From JBBSEZ01 sp038239195 (GTDB lineage: Bacteria; Planctomycetota; Planctomycetia; Gemmatales; Gemmataceae): a stretch of 17,409 nt of DNA. Positions 6,824 through 14,845 of this stretch are shown here, one piece after another; position 1 is the stretch's first letter; the number at the start of each line of letters is the position of its first letter. A program made the position numbers and the translations under genes. The stretch spans positions 1 through 17,409 of the forward strand of contig JBBSEZ010000196.1 in NCBI GenBank assembly GCA_038239195.1, written 5' to 3'. Below the pieces are notes generated by a model. The model was not told where the DNA came from. It was given only the letters and a program-made list of their open reading frames with translations, and made no database searches.

Positions 6824-7789
6824 TCAAGCCCGCCGCTTCACCAGCGTGATCTCGTTCCCCGACGCGTTGTGCCGTACCTCGCTCATGAACGTCCGGATCA
6901 GCAGCAGCCCGCGCCCGCTCGGCTTCAGCAAGTTCTCCGGGTCGGTCGGGTCGGGCAGCTTGCTCGGGTCGAACCCCGGGCCCTCGTCGCGGATAACGAA
7001 GACGGCCCCGTCCGGCCCGATCTGAGCGTGGACGTGCAGGCGCCGGTCCCGATAGGGCGCCTGGTGCCGGCGCTCGGCGGCGAGCTCCTGAAACGCCTCG
7101 CCCCCATCCCGGCGCAGCTCCGAGCTGACCTCGAGGTTGCCGTGGTACAGGCCGTTGAGCACGGCCTCTTCGAGGGCCACGCCGATGCGGATCTTGCCGT
7201 TGGCGTTGCACAGCCCCATGCGCAGCAAGTGCTCCTGCAAATGGCTGACCAGCAGGGGCATCAGGGCGGGGTCGTTGTCCAGCACGAAGTGGCAGTCGAA
7301 CCGCGTGACGCACTCCAGGAACTTCTCCCGGCGGCGATCGACCTTGGAGGCCGCGAGCACCGAGTGGAGCACGCCGGGGAGCTCCCGCTCGAGGTTGCGC
7401 TTGGGCACGTAGCTGGAGGCCCCGCTGCGCAGCGCCTCGATGGCGATCTCCTCGCTGCCGAGGGCCGTCATCAGGATCACCGGCACGCCCGGATAATCGA
7501 CGCGCAGCGCTTCCACCAACTCCAGGCCGTCCATGCGCGGCATCTGCAAGTCGGTCAGCACCACGCTGACCGTCTCGCGCTTCATCACCGCCAGCGCCTC
7601 CAGCCCGTTGGCGGCGCTCACCACTTTCAGCCCGGTGGCGCGCTCCACCAGGGCCATCGCAATGCGGCGGTCGATCGGGGCGTCGTCCACGACCAGGGCC
7701 ACGCCGCCCGACGTTGGGGGCGCTGCCTCGGGGGCCGTCAGGTCGAGGGCGGTCGGAGCGCTCGGGGTGAAGTCGATTACGGAAGACAC
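6824..7789 (-). CDS. Response regulator fused to an RsbW/SpoIIAB-type ATPase domain
   Basis: This 321-residue protein starts at GTG 7789, with AAGGAGAG seven bases upstream. Residues 29-150 are a complete receiver: acidic pair Asp35/Asp36, phospho-acceptor Asp80 (LTDLQMPRMDG), Thr108 and Lys130. Residues about 155-318 form a GHKL ATPase domain of the anti-sigma kinase type (HATPase_c_2): N-box EEAVLNGLYHGN with Asn212, the DEGPGFDPSKLPDP box, and the SGRGLLLIRTFMSEV lid/G2 box. There is no HisKA dimer domain, so it is not a standard hybrid histidine kinase. Its likely role is to bind or phosphorylate a STAS-type antagonist or a sigma factor, with activity set by phosphorylation of its receiver. 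It follows the Hpt gene by 17 bases and is divergent from cheA. No STAS or PP2C partner lies in the window. Confidence 0.9.
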   Translation of the reverse strand: MSSVIDFTPSAPTALDLTAPEAAPPTSGGVALVVDDAPIDRRIAMALVERATGLKVVSAANGLEALAVMKRETVSVVLTDLQMPRMDGLELVEALRVDYPGVPVILMTALGSEEIAIEALRSGASSYVPKRNLERELPGVLHSVLAASKVDRRREKFLECVTRFDCHFVLDNDPALMPLLVSHLQEHLLRMGLCNANGKIRIGVALEEAVLNGLYHGNLEVSSELRRDGGEAFQELAAERRHQAPYRDRRLHVHAQIGPDGAVFVIRDEGPGFDPSKLPDPTDPENLLKPSGRGLLLIRTFMSEVRHNASGNEITLVKRRA

Positions 7790-7806
7790 GCTTGCTCTCT
7801 CCTTGT

Positions 7807-8187
7807 TCAGTAGCTCGTCCGCGACTTGAGGTCGAGCAGGGCCAGTTCCAACTGGGCGAGGGCGTCGGTCAGCGCGACGAACGCTTCCTCCGCCCCGGCC
7901 AGGTTGCGGTCGCGCCCCATCTCTTCCAGGGCCCGCGCCGCCGTGCAACTCGGGCGGTGCCGGAAGTTCCCCGCCGTGCCGTGCAAGGCGTGAGCGGCCA
8001 GGCGCAGGCGCTCCGGGTGGCGCGCGCGCAGGGCGCTCTCGACCTCTTCCAGGGACTGCGCCCGCTCGCTCACGAAGATGTCGATGATCTCGTGCAAAAG
8101 CGGGACGTGGCCGCCAACGACGTTCAGGATCGCCTTGCGGTCGAGCTCGTCGGCCGGGCCCGGACGTTCGAGTTGCAATGCGTTCAC
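7807..8187 (-). CDS. Stand-alone histidine phosphotransfer (Hpt) protein
   Basis: A 126-residue, almost wholly helical protein. The GTG at 8187 has GAGGGG nine bases upstream; the open frame continues upstream to 8334 but that part looks non-coding. The core is the Hpt four-helix bundle. The phosphorylated residue is His66 in AAHALHGTAGN, matching H-x-L-x-G-S/T; the lysine usually found after the leucine is a histidine here. Helices on both sides (LLHEIIDIFVSERAQSLEEVESAL and EEAFVALTDALAQLELALL) fit the fold. It has no kinase domain, so it must shuttle phosphate between other proteins: the receiver-ATPase encoded 17 bases downstream and, plausibly, the divergent CheA or another sensor kinase. 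Confidence 0.88.
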   Translation of the reverse strand: MNALQLERPGPADELDRKAILNVVGGHVPLLHEIIDIFVSERAQSLEEVESALRARHPERLRLAAHALHGTAGNFRHRPSCTAARALEEMGRDRNLAGAEEAFVALTDALAQLELALLDLKSRTSY

Positions 8188-8384
8188 GTGGTGGGCCCCC
8201 CTCAGAGAACAATCCTTCCGCGGGAGGCAGCGCCGGCCGCCAACCCTCCCACAACGGGCGAACTCTAGCACGACCTGAATCGAGGCGGACATGCCAGGGC
8301 CCGAGAAAGAAAGAAATCCTCCCTGACTCGACAACGCGGTTCTGCCGACGCCTCGATTTTCTCGCGTGGTCTCAACGGCGCCCC

Positions 8385-8416
8385 CCGGCGGGCCCCGCCC
8401 ATTCAGGGCCCGCCGG
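8385..8416. promoter_or_regulatory. 11-base-pair perfect stem-loop in the divergent gap
   Basis: CCGGCGGGCCC (8385-8395) is the exact reverse complement of GGGCCCGCCGG (8406-8416), with a 10-base spacer. There is no T-run on either side, so it is not a classical terminator. It could be a protein-binding site or a structure in a leader RNA. Confidence 0.45.
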
Positions 8417-8453
8417 AGAGCTCGCGGCAGACAGGAACGGCAAAATCCGCCAC

Positions 8454-8470
8454 GGCCACAATTTGTGGCC
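8454..8470. promoter_or_regulatory. Perfect 17-base palindrome, candidate operator
   Basis: GGCCACAA-T-TTGTGGCC is an exact 8-base inverted repeat about one central base. It ends one base before TACAGT, a weak -10-like hexamer on the plus strand, and fills the usual 17-base spacer position. A dimeric regulator bound here would block or direct transcription towards cheA, and perhaps the Hpt gene. The regulator is not known. Confidence 0.5.
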
Positions 8471-8568
8471 TACAGTTCGTTGTCCCCTCCCCGTCCCCTT
8501 TTGCAGCGGCGCGAAAGGCCAGACGACAGGGGTTATGCCCCCGCAGGAACCAGCACGAGACCGCGAGC

Positions 8569-10669
8569 ATGAGCGAACTCGACAGCGTGGTCCAGGAGTT
8601 CCTGGTCGAGAGCCACGAAAACCTCGACCAGCTCGACCGCGACCTCGTCGCGCTGGAGAAGGCCCCCGACGATCGCGAAAAGCTCGCGAGCATCTTCCGC
8701 ACCATTCACACCATCAAGGGAACCTGCGGGTTTCTCGGCTACGACCGGCTCGGCGCCCTGACCCACGCCGGCGAGGGGCTGCTCAGCCGCCTGCGCGACG
8801 GGAAACTGCGTCTCGACCCGAAGCGGACCAGCGCGCTGCTCGCCCTGGTCGATGCCGTCCGCGCGATGCTCGCCCGCATCGAGGCCAGCGGCACGGAAGG
8901 CGACAACGACCACGCCGCTCTCATCGCGCACATCACCCAGCTGCACACGGCCGAGCCGGCCCCCGTGGGGCAATCGGTGCCCCAGCCCACAGTGGACGGC
9001 GCCGGGCCGTCGGCCGGCGTCGCCGGACAGGAAGCGCCCGAGCCGGGGCTGGGGGGAGGGGTAGCCGAATCGACCATCCGCGTCGACGTCGGGCTTCTCG
9101 ACCGCCTCATGACCCTGGTGGGCGAACTGGTGCTCGTGCGCAACCAGATCCTGCAATCGACCGGGCCCCGCGAGGGCGCCGATTTTCTCAACAGCGCGCA
9201 GCGCCTCGATCGGATCACCACCGATTTGCAAGAGGGCGTCATGAAGACGCGGATGCAGCCGATCGGGACCGTGGGCAAGACTCTGCCTCGCCTGGTGCGC
9301 GACGTGGCGCTGGCGTGCGGCAAGAACGTGCGCCTCGACCTCGAGGGCGAGGAGACGGAAGTGGACCGTACCGTCCTGGAGGCGATCAAGGGCCCGCTCA
9401 CTCACCTGGTGCGCAACGCGGTGGATCACGGCATCGAGGCCCCCGAGGTGCGGGCGGCGCGCGGCAAGCCCGCCGAGGGCCGCCTCCTCCTTCGCGCTTA
9501 CCACGCGGGGGGGCAGGTCCACATCGAGGCCCGCGACGATGGCGGCGGGATTGACGGCGCGCGGGTTCGCGAGAAGGCGCTGGCGCGCGGCCTGATCTCC
9601 GCGGAGCAGGCGGAGCGCCAGAGCGAGCAGGAGCTGCTCCAGCTCGTCTTCGCGCCGGGCTTCTCCACCGCGGAGCGCGTGACGAGCGTCTCGGGGCGCG
9701 GCGTCGGCATGGACGTGGTCAAGACCAACATCGAGAGGATCGGGGGCACCGTCGAACTGGAGAGCTGGCCGGGCCACGGCACCGCGGTGAAGATCAAAGT
9801 CCCGCTCACCCTGGCCATTGTGCCGGCCCTGCTGGTCACCAGCGGGGGCGAGCGCTTCGCCATCCCGCAGGTCAACCTGATCGAGCTCGTGCGCCTGGAT
9901 GGCGAGTTGGCCCGGCAATCGATCGAAGACTTCCACGGCGCCCTGGTCTACCGGCTGCGCGGGAGCTTGCTGCCTCTGGTTCACCTTCACCGCGAGCTCC
10001 GGCTCGCCCCCCCGCCGGGAGACAGTGCCGTCCACATCGTGGTCCTGGAGGCGGACGGAAGGCCCTTCGGGCTCATCGTCGAAGGCGTCAACGACACCGA
10101 AGAAATCGTGGTCAAGCCGCTGAGCAAGTTGCTCAAGGGCGCGACGCACTTCGCGGGCTCCACCATCCTGGGCGACGGCAAAGTGGCACTGATCCTCGAC
10201 ACGCTGGGGGTCGCCCGCGCGGCGGGCCTCGTCTCCGAGGCGCGGAACCGCCCGGCCGAGCCGCCCGCCCTCTCCGCGGCGTCGCTGACAGCGCCGCCGC
10301 GCCGGCCGTTGCTTGTCGTGGTGGGCGAAAAGGGCCGGCGCCTGGCCGTGCCGCTGGAGACCGTGGACCGCCTGGAGGAGGTAGCCTCGAGCGCGGTGGA
10401 GTGGGCTGGCGGCCGCGAAGTCGTGCAGCAGCGCGGCAGGCTCCTCCCTCTCGTGCGCCTCGCGGGCCGGCAGGAAGGGCCCTTGCAGGTGGTCGTCTGT
10501 GCCGCCGGGGGGCGCTCCGTCGGCCTGGTGGTCGAGGCGGTCCTCGACATCCTCGAAGGGGCCGCCGAGGTGGAGCGGGTGGGGACGTGCGGTGATCCAG
10601 GATCGCGTCACCGACGTGATCGACGTGTCCGCCGCCCTGGAAGGGGTTGGCGGGGGGAGCACAACATGA
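8569..10669 (+). CDS. cheA: Chemotaxis histidine kinase CheA, frameshifted near its 3' end
   Basis: CheA autophosphorylates and passes phosphate to CheY and CheB. P1 is an Hpt domain with His47 (FRTIHTIKGT). A Pro/Gly/Ala linker replaces the P2 domain. P3 starts near residue 167 (VDVGLLDRLMTLVGELVLVRNQ). The ATPase domain has Asn283 (HLVRNAVDHGIE), DDGGGID at about 323, and GRGVGMDVV at about 376. Two CheW-like domains follow: P5 from about 415 and a second from about 578. As written, the frame after about 10580 turns arginine-rich and runs into cheW, giving an apparent 856-residue fusion. In the next frame, bases 10589-10627 encode AVIQDRVTDVIDV, the expected end of this CheA type, and stop at TGA 10667-10669, overlapping the cheW ATG as ATGA. 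One extra G in the GGGG run at 10581-10584 explains it. Corrected length is 699 residues. The ribosome-binding site is weak. Confidence 0.92.
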
Positions 10670-11139
10670 CGGGCCCGCAACAGGTCTGCACCTTTTCCGT
10701 CGGCGGCCTGCTGCTGGGCGTCGAGGTGAGCCACGTCCAGGAGGTGCTGTGCCGCCGCGAGATGACGCGGGTGCCCCTCGCGCCGCCGTCCATCCGCGGG
10801 CTGCTCAACCTGCGCGGCCAGATCGTGCCCGCAATCGACCTGCGCGTTTGTCTGGAACTGCCCCCGTGCGACGGGGAGGGCCTGCTGAACGTCGTGGTGC
10901 GAAGCGACGGTGCCGCCGTGAGCCTGCTGGTGGACAAGATCGGGGACGTGCTCCAGGCGGCGGCCGGCGCCTTCGAGGCGCCCCCCGAGACGCTGGTCGG
11001 GCCCCGACGCCGACTGATTCGGGGGGCCTACAAGCTCGAAGGCCGGCTCCTGTTCTTGCTCGATGTGGACAGCGCCCTGGCGCGGGCCGCGGAAGCGGCC
11101 GCGCCGGGCTCGCCCGAGGCCCCGCGGCCCGGGAACTGA
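10666..11139 (+). CDS. cheW: Chemotaxis adaptor protein CheW
   Basis: A 157-residue SH3-like adaptor that links the chemoreceptor to the P5 domain of CheA. The ATG at 10666 has GGGGGGAG seven bases upstream and overlaps the TGA of the corrected cheA frame by four bases. The CheW fold is seen from residue 6 to about 137: VCTFSVGGLLLGVEVSHVQEVL, then RVPLAPPSIRGLLNLRGQIVPAIDLR (the receptor/kinase-binding signature), then AVSLLVDKIGDVL and GAYKLEGRLLFLLDVD. The last 20 residues are an Ala/Pro-rich tail. The same frame is open back into cheA as written, but the start signal and overlap argue for a separate protein. The chemoreceptor gene begins 10 bases after its stop. Confidence 0.9.
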   Translation: MTGPQQVCTFSVGGLLLGVEVSHVQEVLCRREMTRVPLAPPSIRGLLNLRGQIVPAIDLRVCLELPPCDGEGLLNVVVRSDGAAVSLLVDKIGDVLQAAAGAFEAPPETLVGPRRRLIRGAYKLEGRLLFLLDVDSALARAAEAAAPGSPEAPRPGN

Positions 11140-11149
11140 AGGGAACCCC

Positions 11150-13342
11150 ATGATGCTGAGGCGACTGTCGTTGCGGGCCAAGTTGCTTGGCCTGGCCGGG
11201 CTCTGCTTCGCGTTCTTCGCCGTCCTGCTGGGCGTCGTCCTGCTCCAGGCGCGACGCGCGAGTGCTGAGGCGGCCCAGGAATGTTTGGCGCTGAGCTCGC
11301 AGGTGCAGGACGACAACGTGCGCGGCATCTATGCGCTGTGCGCCACTCAGCACGAGAGCCAGCAGCACACCGTGGACGCCACTCTCAAGGTGGCCGACAA
11401 GCTGGTGCGCGACGCGGGAGGGTTCCGCTTCTCCCCCGAGGAGAAAGTGGCGTGGACCGCGGTCAACCAACTGAGCGGCCAGTCGGTTTCGGCGGTCCTG
11501 CCCAAGATGCTGCTGGGCAAGGACTGGCTGGGGCAGGCCCGCGAGTTCGCCGTGCCCTGCCCTCTGGTCGATGAGGTCTACCGGCTGACGGGGGAGACCT
11601 GCACCATCTTCCAGCGCCTCAACGACGAGGGCGACATGCTTCGCGTCTGCACCAACATCCGCACGCTGGACAAGAAGCGGGCCCTCGGCACGTTCATCCC
11701 GCGCGTCAACCCCGACGGGTCGCCCAACCCCGTGGTGGCCGCCCTGCTGCGCGGCGAGACGTACCGCGGGCGGGCCTACGTCGTCAACGCCTGGTACGAG
11801 ACGGCCTACCAGCCGGTGCAGCAGGACGGGAGGCTGGTCGCCTGTCTCTACGTCGGCGTCCCGCTCGAGAGCGTGACGGGCTTGCGTAAGGCCATCCTCA
11901 ACGTCCGCGTCGGCACCCACGGGCGGGCCTTCGTGCTCGACACCAAGGGGAACTACGTCGTCCCGCCCGGCGACCGGCAGGTTGCCGGCCCCGAGGAGCA
12001 GAAGGCCCTGGAGGAGATGGCCCGGCGCAGCGCCCAACTCGGCGCGGGGGAGCTCATGGAATACCGCTACCTGCGTGCCGGCGCGGACGGCGCGGAGAAG
12101 CAGGCCATGCGGGCACGCTTCATGTATTTCAAGCCGTGGGACTGGCTCATCGGCGTCACCGTGTCCGAGGAGGAGGCGTCGCAGGCGGAGCGGCGGATCG
12201 TCAACTCCGCGCGCCAGGGGCAGCTCATCCTGGCACTGACGGGCGGGGGGCTGACCGTCGTGGCGCTGGTGCTGACGCTGCTGCTGGCGCGGCTGATCCT
12301 CAAGCCGGTGCGCGAGGTCATGGGCGTGCTCGAAGGGGTCGGCGCCGGCGACCTGACGCGCCAGGTCGAGGTGAGGGCCGACGACGAGTTCGGGCGCATG
12401 GGGGCCGCCCTGAACCGGGCGGTCGAAGCCATGCGGAACAGCCTGGCCTCCATCGCGCAGAACGCCCAGCACCTGGCTCGGGCGTCGGGCGACCTGTCGG
12501 GCCTGAGCAAGGAGATGAACGGCAACGCCGAGGAGACGGCGGAGCAGGCGAACGCCGCCTCGGCCGCCGCCGAGGAGGTCAGCGCCAGCGTCCAGACGGT
12601 GGCGGCAGGCGCCGGCGAAATGCGGGCCAGCATCCAGGAGATCGCCCGAAACGCCAGCGAGGCGGCGCGCATGGCCAGCACCGCGGTCCGCGTGGCCGAG
12701 GCGACCAACCTCACCGTCGGCAAGCTCGGGGAGTCGAGCGCCGGGATCGGCAAGATCATCAAGGTCATCACGTCGATCGCGCAGCAGACCAACCTGCTGG
12801 CGCTGAACGCGACGATCGAGGCCGCCCGCGCCGGCGAGGCGGGCAAGGGCTTCGCCGTGGTCGCCAACGAGGTCAAAGAGCTGGCCAAGGAAACCGCGCG
12901 GGCCACCGAGGACATCAGCCGGAAGATCGAGGCCATCTGCGCCGACACCCAGGGGACGGTGGAGGCGATCGCGCAGATCAGCGCCCTGATCCACCAGATC
13001 AGCGACTTCCAAAACACCATCGCCAGCGCCGTCGAAGAGCAGACAGCGACGACGGCCGAGATCGGCCGCAACGTCGGCGAGGCCGCCAAGGGCAGCGCCA
13101 GTATCGCCAAGAACATCGCCGCGGTGGCGCACGCCGCGCGCGGCACCACGGAAGGGGCGGCGCAGACCGACCGGGCGGCCCAGGAACTGGCGGGGATGGC
13201 GACAGACCTGAAGCAGTTACTCGGGCAGTTCCGGCACGAGCGCCCGGTGGACGCGGACAAGGCGGCGGGCGGTGGCTGGGTCGGCCGCGTGCCGGCGCGA
13301 ACGCTGGCCGGGCTCGCCTCCGAGAGCAACGGGGCCCACTGA
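11150..13342 (+). CDS. Methyl-accepting chemotaxis protein with periplasmic Cache domain
   Basis: A 730-residue transmembrane chemoreceptor; the ATG at 11150 has AAGGG five bases upstream. A first membrane helix (about 10-33) is followed by a periplasmic sensor (about 40-350) of the Cache_3-Cache_2 type (GTFIPRVNPDGSPNPVVAALLRGETYRGRA, then GRAFVLDTKGNYVVPPGD). A second helix (about 357-384) leads into a HAMP domain (about 385-435) and a long helical signalling domain (about 436-700). The conserved hairpin tip that binds CheA/CheW is at about 543-580 (QQTNLLALNATIEAARAGE...GFAVVANEVKELA). There is no C-terminal pentapeptide for tethering CheR/CheB. The ligand is unknown; such sensors often bind small organic acids. 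It is the only receptor in the operon, so it probably dominates input to this CheA. Confidence 0.94.
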   Translation: MMLRRLSLRAKLLGLAGLCFAFFAVLLGVVLLQARRASAEAAQECLALSSQVQDDNVRGIYALCATQHESQQHTVDATLKVADKLVRDAGGFRFSPEEKVAWTAVNQLSGQSVSAVLPKMLLGKDWLGQAREFAVPCPLVDEVYRLTGETCTIFQRLNDEGDMLRVCTNIRTLDKKRALGTFIPRVNPDGSPNPVVAALLRGETYRGRAYVVNAWYETAYQPVQQDGRLVACLYVGVPLESVTGLRKAILNVRVGTHGRAFVLDTKGNYVVPPGDRQVAGPEEQKALEEMARRSAQLGAGELMEYRYLRAGADGAEKQAMRARFMYFKPWDWLIGVTVSEEEASQAERRIVNSARQGQLILALTGGGLTVVALVLTLLLARLILKPVREVMGVLEGVGAGDLTRQVEVRADDEFGRMGAALNRAVEAMRNSLASIAQNAQHLARASGDLSGLSKEMNGNAEETAEQANAASAAAEEVSASVQTVAAGAGEMRASIQEIARNASEAARMASTAVRVAEATNLTVGKLGESSAGIGKIIKVITSIAQQTNLLALNATIEAARAGEAGKGFAVVANEVKELAKETARATEDISRKIEAICADTQGTVEAIAQISALIHQISDFQNTIASAVEEQTATTAEIGRNVGEAAKGSASIAKNIAAVAHAARGTTEGAAQTDRAAQELAGMATDLKQLLGQFRHERPVDADKAAGGGWVGRVPARTLAGLASESNGAH

Positions 13343-13367
13343 GCTGGGCGAGGGCCGAACGACGGGG

Positions 13368-13393
13368 CGGGCGAGGCGAGCCGGCCTCGCCCG
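13368..13393 (+). promoter_or_regulatory. Intercistronic hairpin between the receptor gene and cheY
   Basis: CGGGCGAGG (13368-13376) and CCTCGCCCG (13385-13393) form a perfect 9-base-pair stem with an 8-base loop. It occupies the 72-base gap before cheY, the largest gap between cheA and cheR. No T-run follows, so it may be an mRNA processing or stability element that sets cheY levels relative to the receptor. Confidence 0.45.
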
Positions 13394-13414
13394 ACAACTT
13401 CAAGGGAGAGCGAG

Positions 13415-13786
13415 ATGAAAGCGCTGGTGGTAGACGATTCGCGGGCGATGCGGATGATCCTCGGCCAGGCCCTGAAGAAGCTGGGTTTCGAGGTCAGCGA
13501 GGCCGGGAACGGGCGCGAGGCCCTGGAGCGCCTGGCCACGCTGGACAACCCGTCGGTGGCGCTGGTGGACTGGAACATGCCGGAGATGAACGGCCTGGAG
13601 CTCGTGCGGGCGGTGCGGGCCAACCCGGCCTACGCGGGGCTCCGCCTCATCATGGTCACGACCGAGACCGAGGTGGGGCAGGTCCGCGAGGCCCTCGAGG
13701 CCGGCGCTGACGAGTACGTGATGAAGCCGTTCACCCCCGAGGCCCTCCAGGATAAACTAGCCCTGGTGGGGGCGAGCCCCCACTGA
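13415..13786 (+). CDS. cheY: Chemotaxis response regulator CheY
   Basis: A 123-residue single-domain receiver. AAGGGAGAG lies just upstream of the ATG. All receiver residues are present: acidic pair Asp7/Asp8, phospho-acceptor Asp52 (LVDWNMPEMNG), Thr82/Thr83, aromatic Tyr101 and Lys104 (VMKPF). There is no output domain, so it would act by binding its target when phosphorylated by CheA. The target is not evident, as no flagellar switch genes are in the window. It is followed after two bases by cheB and is probably dephosphorylated by the CheX-like protein encoded downstream. Confidence 0.93.
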   Translation: MKALVVDDSRAMRMILGQALKKLGFEVSEAGNGREALERLATLDNPSVALVDWNMPEMNGLELVRAVRANPAYAGLRLIMVTTETEVGQVREALEAGADEYVMKPFTPEALQDKLALVGASPH

Positions 13787-13788
13787 AC

Positions 13789-14829
13789 ATGCCCAAGCTC
13801 CGCGTGCTGATCCTGGATGAAGGCGTCGTGGCCCGGCAGGCGCTCGCCGACCTGATCGACCAGTCCCCCGGGCTGGAAGTGGCTTCGACCGCGCCCAGTG
13901 CGGCGGTGGCAGTGGACAAGCTGCAACGCGCCTTCCCCGACGTGGTACTGCTCGGCGCTGACGTCCCGGAAAAGGACGCCCTGGAGGCGCTGGCGGCCCT
14001 GCGGCAGGCCCGCCCGGCCCTGGCGCTGTTGCTCGTCCGAAGGCCCTCCCCAACCGCGTCGGCCGTCTTGGCCAGCGCCCTGGCGCGGGGGGCCACCGAC
14101 TGTTTTTTCCTGCCGGAAGGCGCCCCCACCCAGGCGGATGCATTCCTGCGAGCCCGCGAGCCGCTCCTCGACCGCATCAAGTTGGTCGCGAGCGGGCAGC
14201 GCTTCACCCCCGCCCCGCGGGCCAGCCTGCCCAGGGCAGAGGTGATCGTGGTAGCGGCATCGACCGGGGGGCCCGCCGCGCTGTCGGCGGTGCTGTCCGC
14301 CCTGCCGCCCACCTTCTCGGTACCGATGCTGATCGTGCAGCACATGCCCCCGCCCTTCCCGCAGTTCCTCGCCGAGCGCCTGGGGAAGCACTCGGCCCTG
14401 CTGGTTCGCGAGGCCCGTGCTGGCGAGCGCCTGCGCCCGGGCGAGGCCTGGTTGGCCCCGGGCGGCCACCACCTGGCCCTCGAGCGCCGCGCGGACGGGG
14501 CCTTGCTGACGACTCACCTCGGCCCCCCGGAGAACTCGTGTCGCCCTTCGGCCGACGTGCTCTTTCGGTCGGCCGTCGAGGTTTACGGCGCCGGCGTGCT
14601 GGCCGTCGTCTTGACGGGCATGGGCCAGGACGGCCTCAAGGGCTGCGAGTGCGTGCGCCAGGCGGGGGGGCAGATTTTGGTGCAGGACGAGGCGTCGAGC
14701 GTCGTGTGGGGGATGCCGGGCCACGTGGCACGGGCCGGCTTGCAGGACGCGATCCTGCCCCCGGATCGCATTGGGGCCGAACTGGTCCGGCTGGTTTGCC
14801 GGGGCCGGTCCCACTTGATCCTCGGATGA
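13789..14829 (+). CDS. cheB: Chemoreceptor methylesterase CheB with degenerate receiver
   Basis: This 346-residue enzyme removes methyl groups from (and deamidates) chemoreceptor glutamates, reversing CheR. The C-terminal esterase domain is intact: Ser158 in AASTGGP, His185 in IVQHMPPPFPQFLAERL and Asp281 in LTGMGQDGLKG, matching Ser164/His190/Asp286 of the E. coli enzyme. The N-terminal receiver (about 1-125) is decayed. The phospho-acceptor Asp56 is Gly56 (VVLLGADVPEKDA), the acidic pair is Asp10/Glu11, and the usual Lys-Pro near the end reads Leu-Pro (CFFLPEGA). It therefore should not be switched on by phosphorylation in the normal way. It starts two bases after the cheY stop, so translation is probably coupled. 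Confidence 0.93.
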   Translation: MPKLRVLILDEGVVARQALADLIDQSPGLEVASTAPSAAVAVDKLQRAFPDVVLLGADVPEKDALEALAALRQARPALALLLVRRPSPTASAVLASALARGATDCFFLPEGAPTQADAFLRAREPLLDRIKLVASGQRFTPAPRASLPRAEVIVVAASTGGPAALSAVLSALPPTFSVPMLIVQHMPPPFPQFLAERLGKHSALLVREARAGERLRPGEAWLAPGGHHLALERRADGALLTTHLGPPENSCRPSADVLFRSAVEVYGAGVLAVVLTGMGQDGLKGCECVRQAGGQILVQDEASSVVWGMPGHVARAGLQDAILPPDRIGAELVRLVCRGRSHLILG

Positions 14830-14845
14830 GGACGAATAGAGAATC

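Larger units (their letters stand above)
8188..8568. promoter_or_regulatory. Divergent regulatory gap between the Hpt gene and cheA
   Basis: This 381-base gap holds no gene I can support and must carry promoters for both directions. Visible structure: an 11-base-pair stem-loop at 8385-8416, a perfect 17-base palindrome at 8454-8470, TACAGT (8471-8476) just after the palindrome, and a small GGGG-TTATG-CCCC hairpin in the cheA leader near 8529-8541. I found no convincing -35/-10 pair, sigma-54 or flagellar sigma-28 site on either strand. Confidence 0.6.

Noticed and set aside
8178..9554. 458-codon plus-strand frame overlapping the start of cheA
   Set aside because: Arginine/proline-rich alternative-frame translation with no domain, overlapping well-supported CheA coding sequence.
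8569..11139. Single 856-residue CheA-CheW fusion protein
   Set aside because: The joining segment is out-of-frame arginine-rich sequence, the proper CheA ending is in the next frame, and cheW has its own start signals and an ATGA overlap. I list it as two genes and keep the fusion as an alternative to test.
8533..11328. 931-codon minus-strand open frame opposite cheA/cheW
   Set aside because: Antisense shadow of a clearly conserved CheA; it has no recognisable motif and runs across two real genes.
10805..13132. 775-codon minus-strand open frame opposite the chemoreceptor gene
   Set aside because: Antisense shadow; the plus strand carries an unmistakable chemoreceptor.
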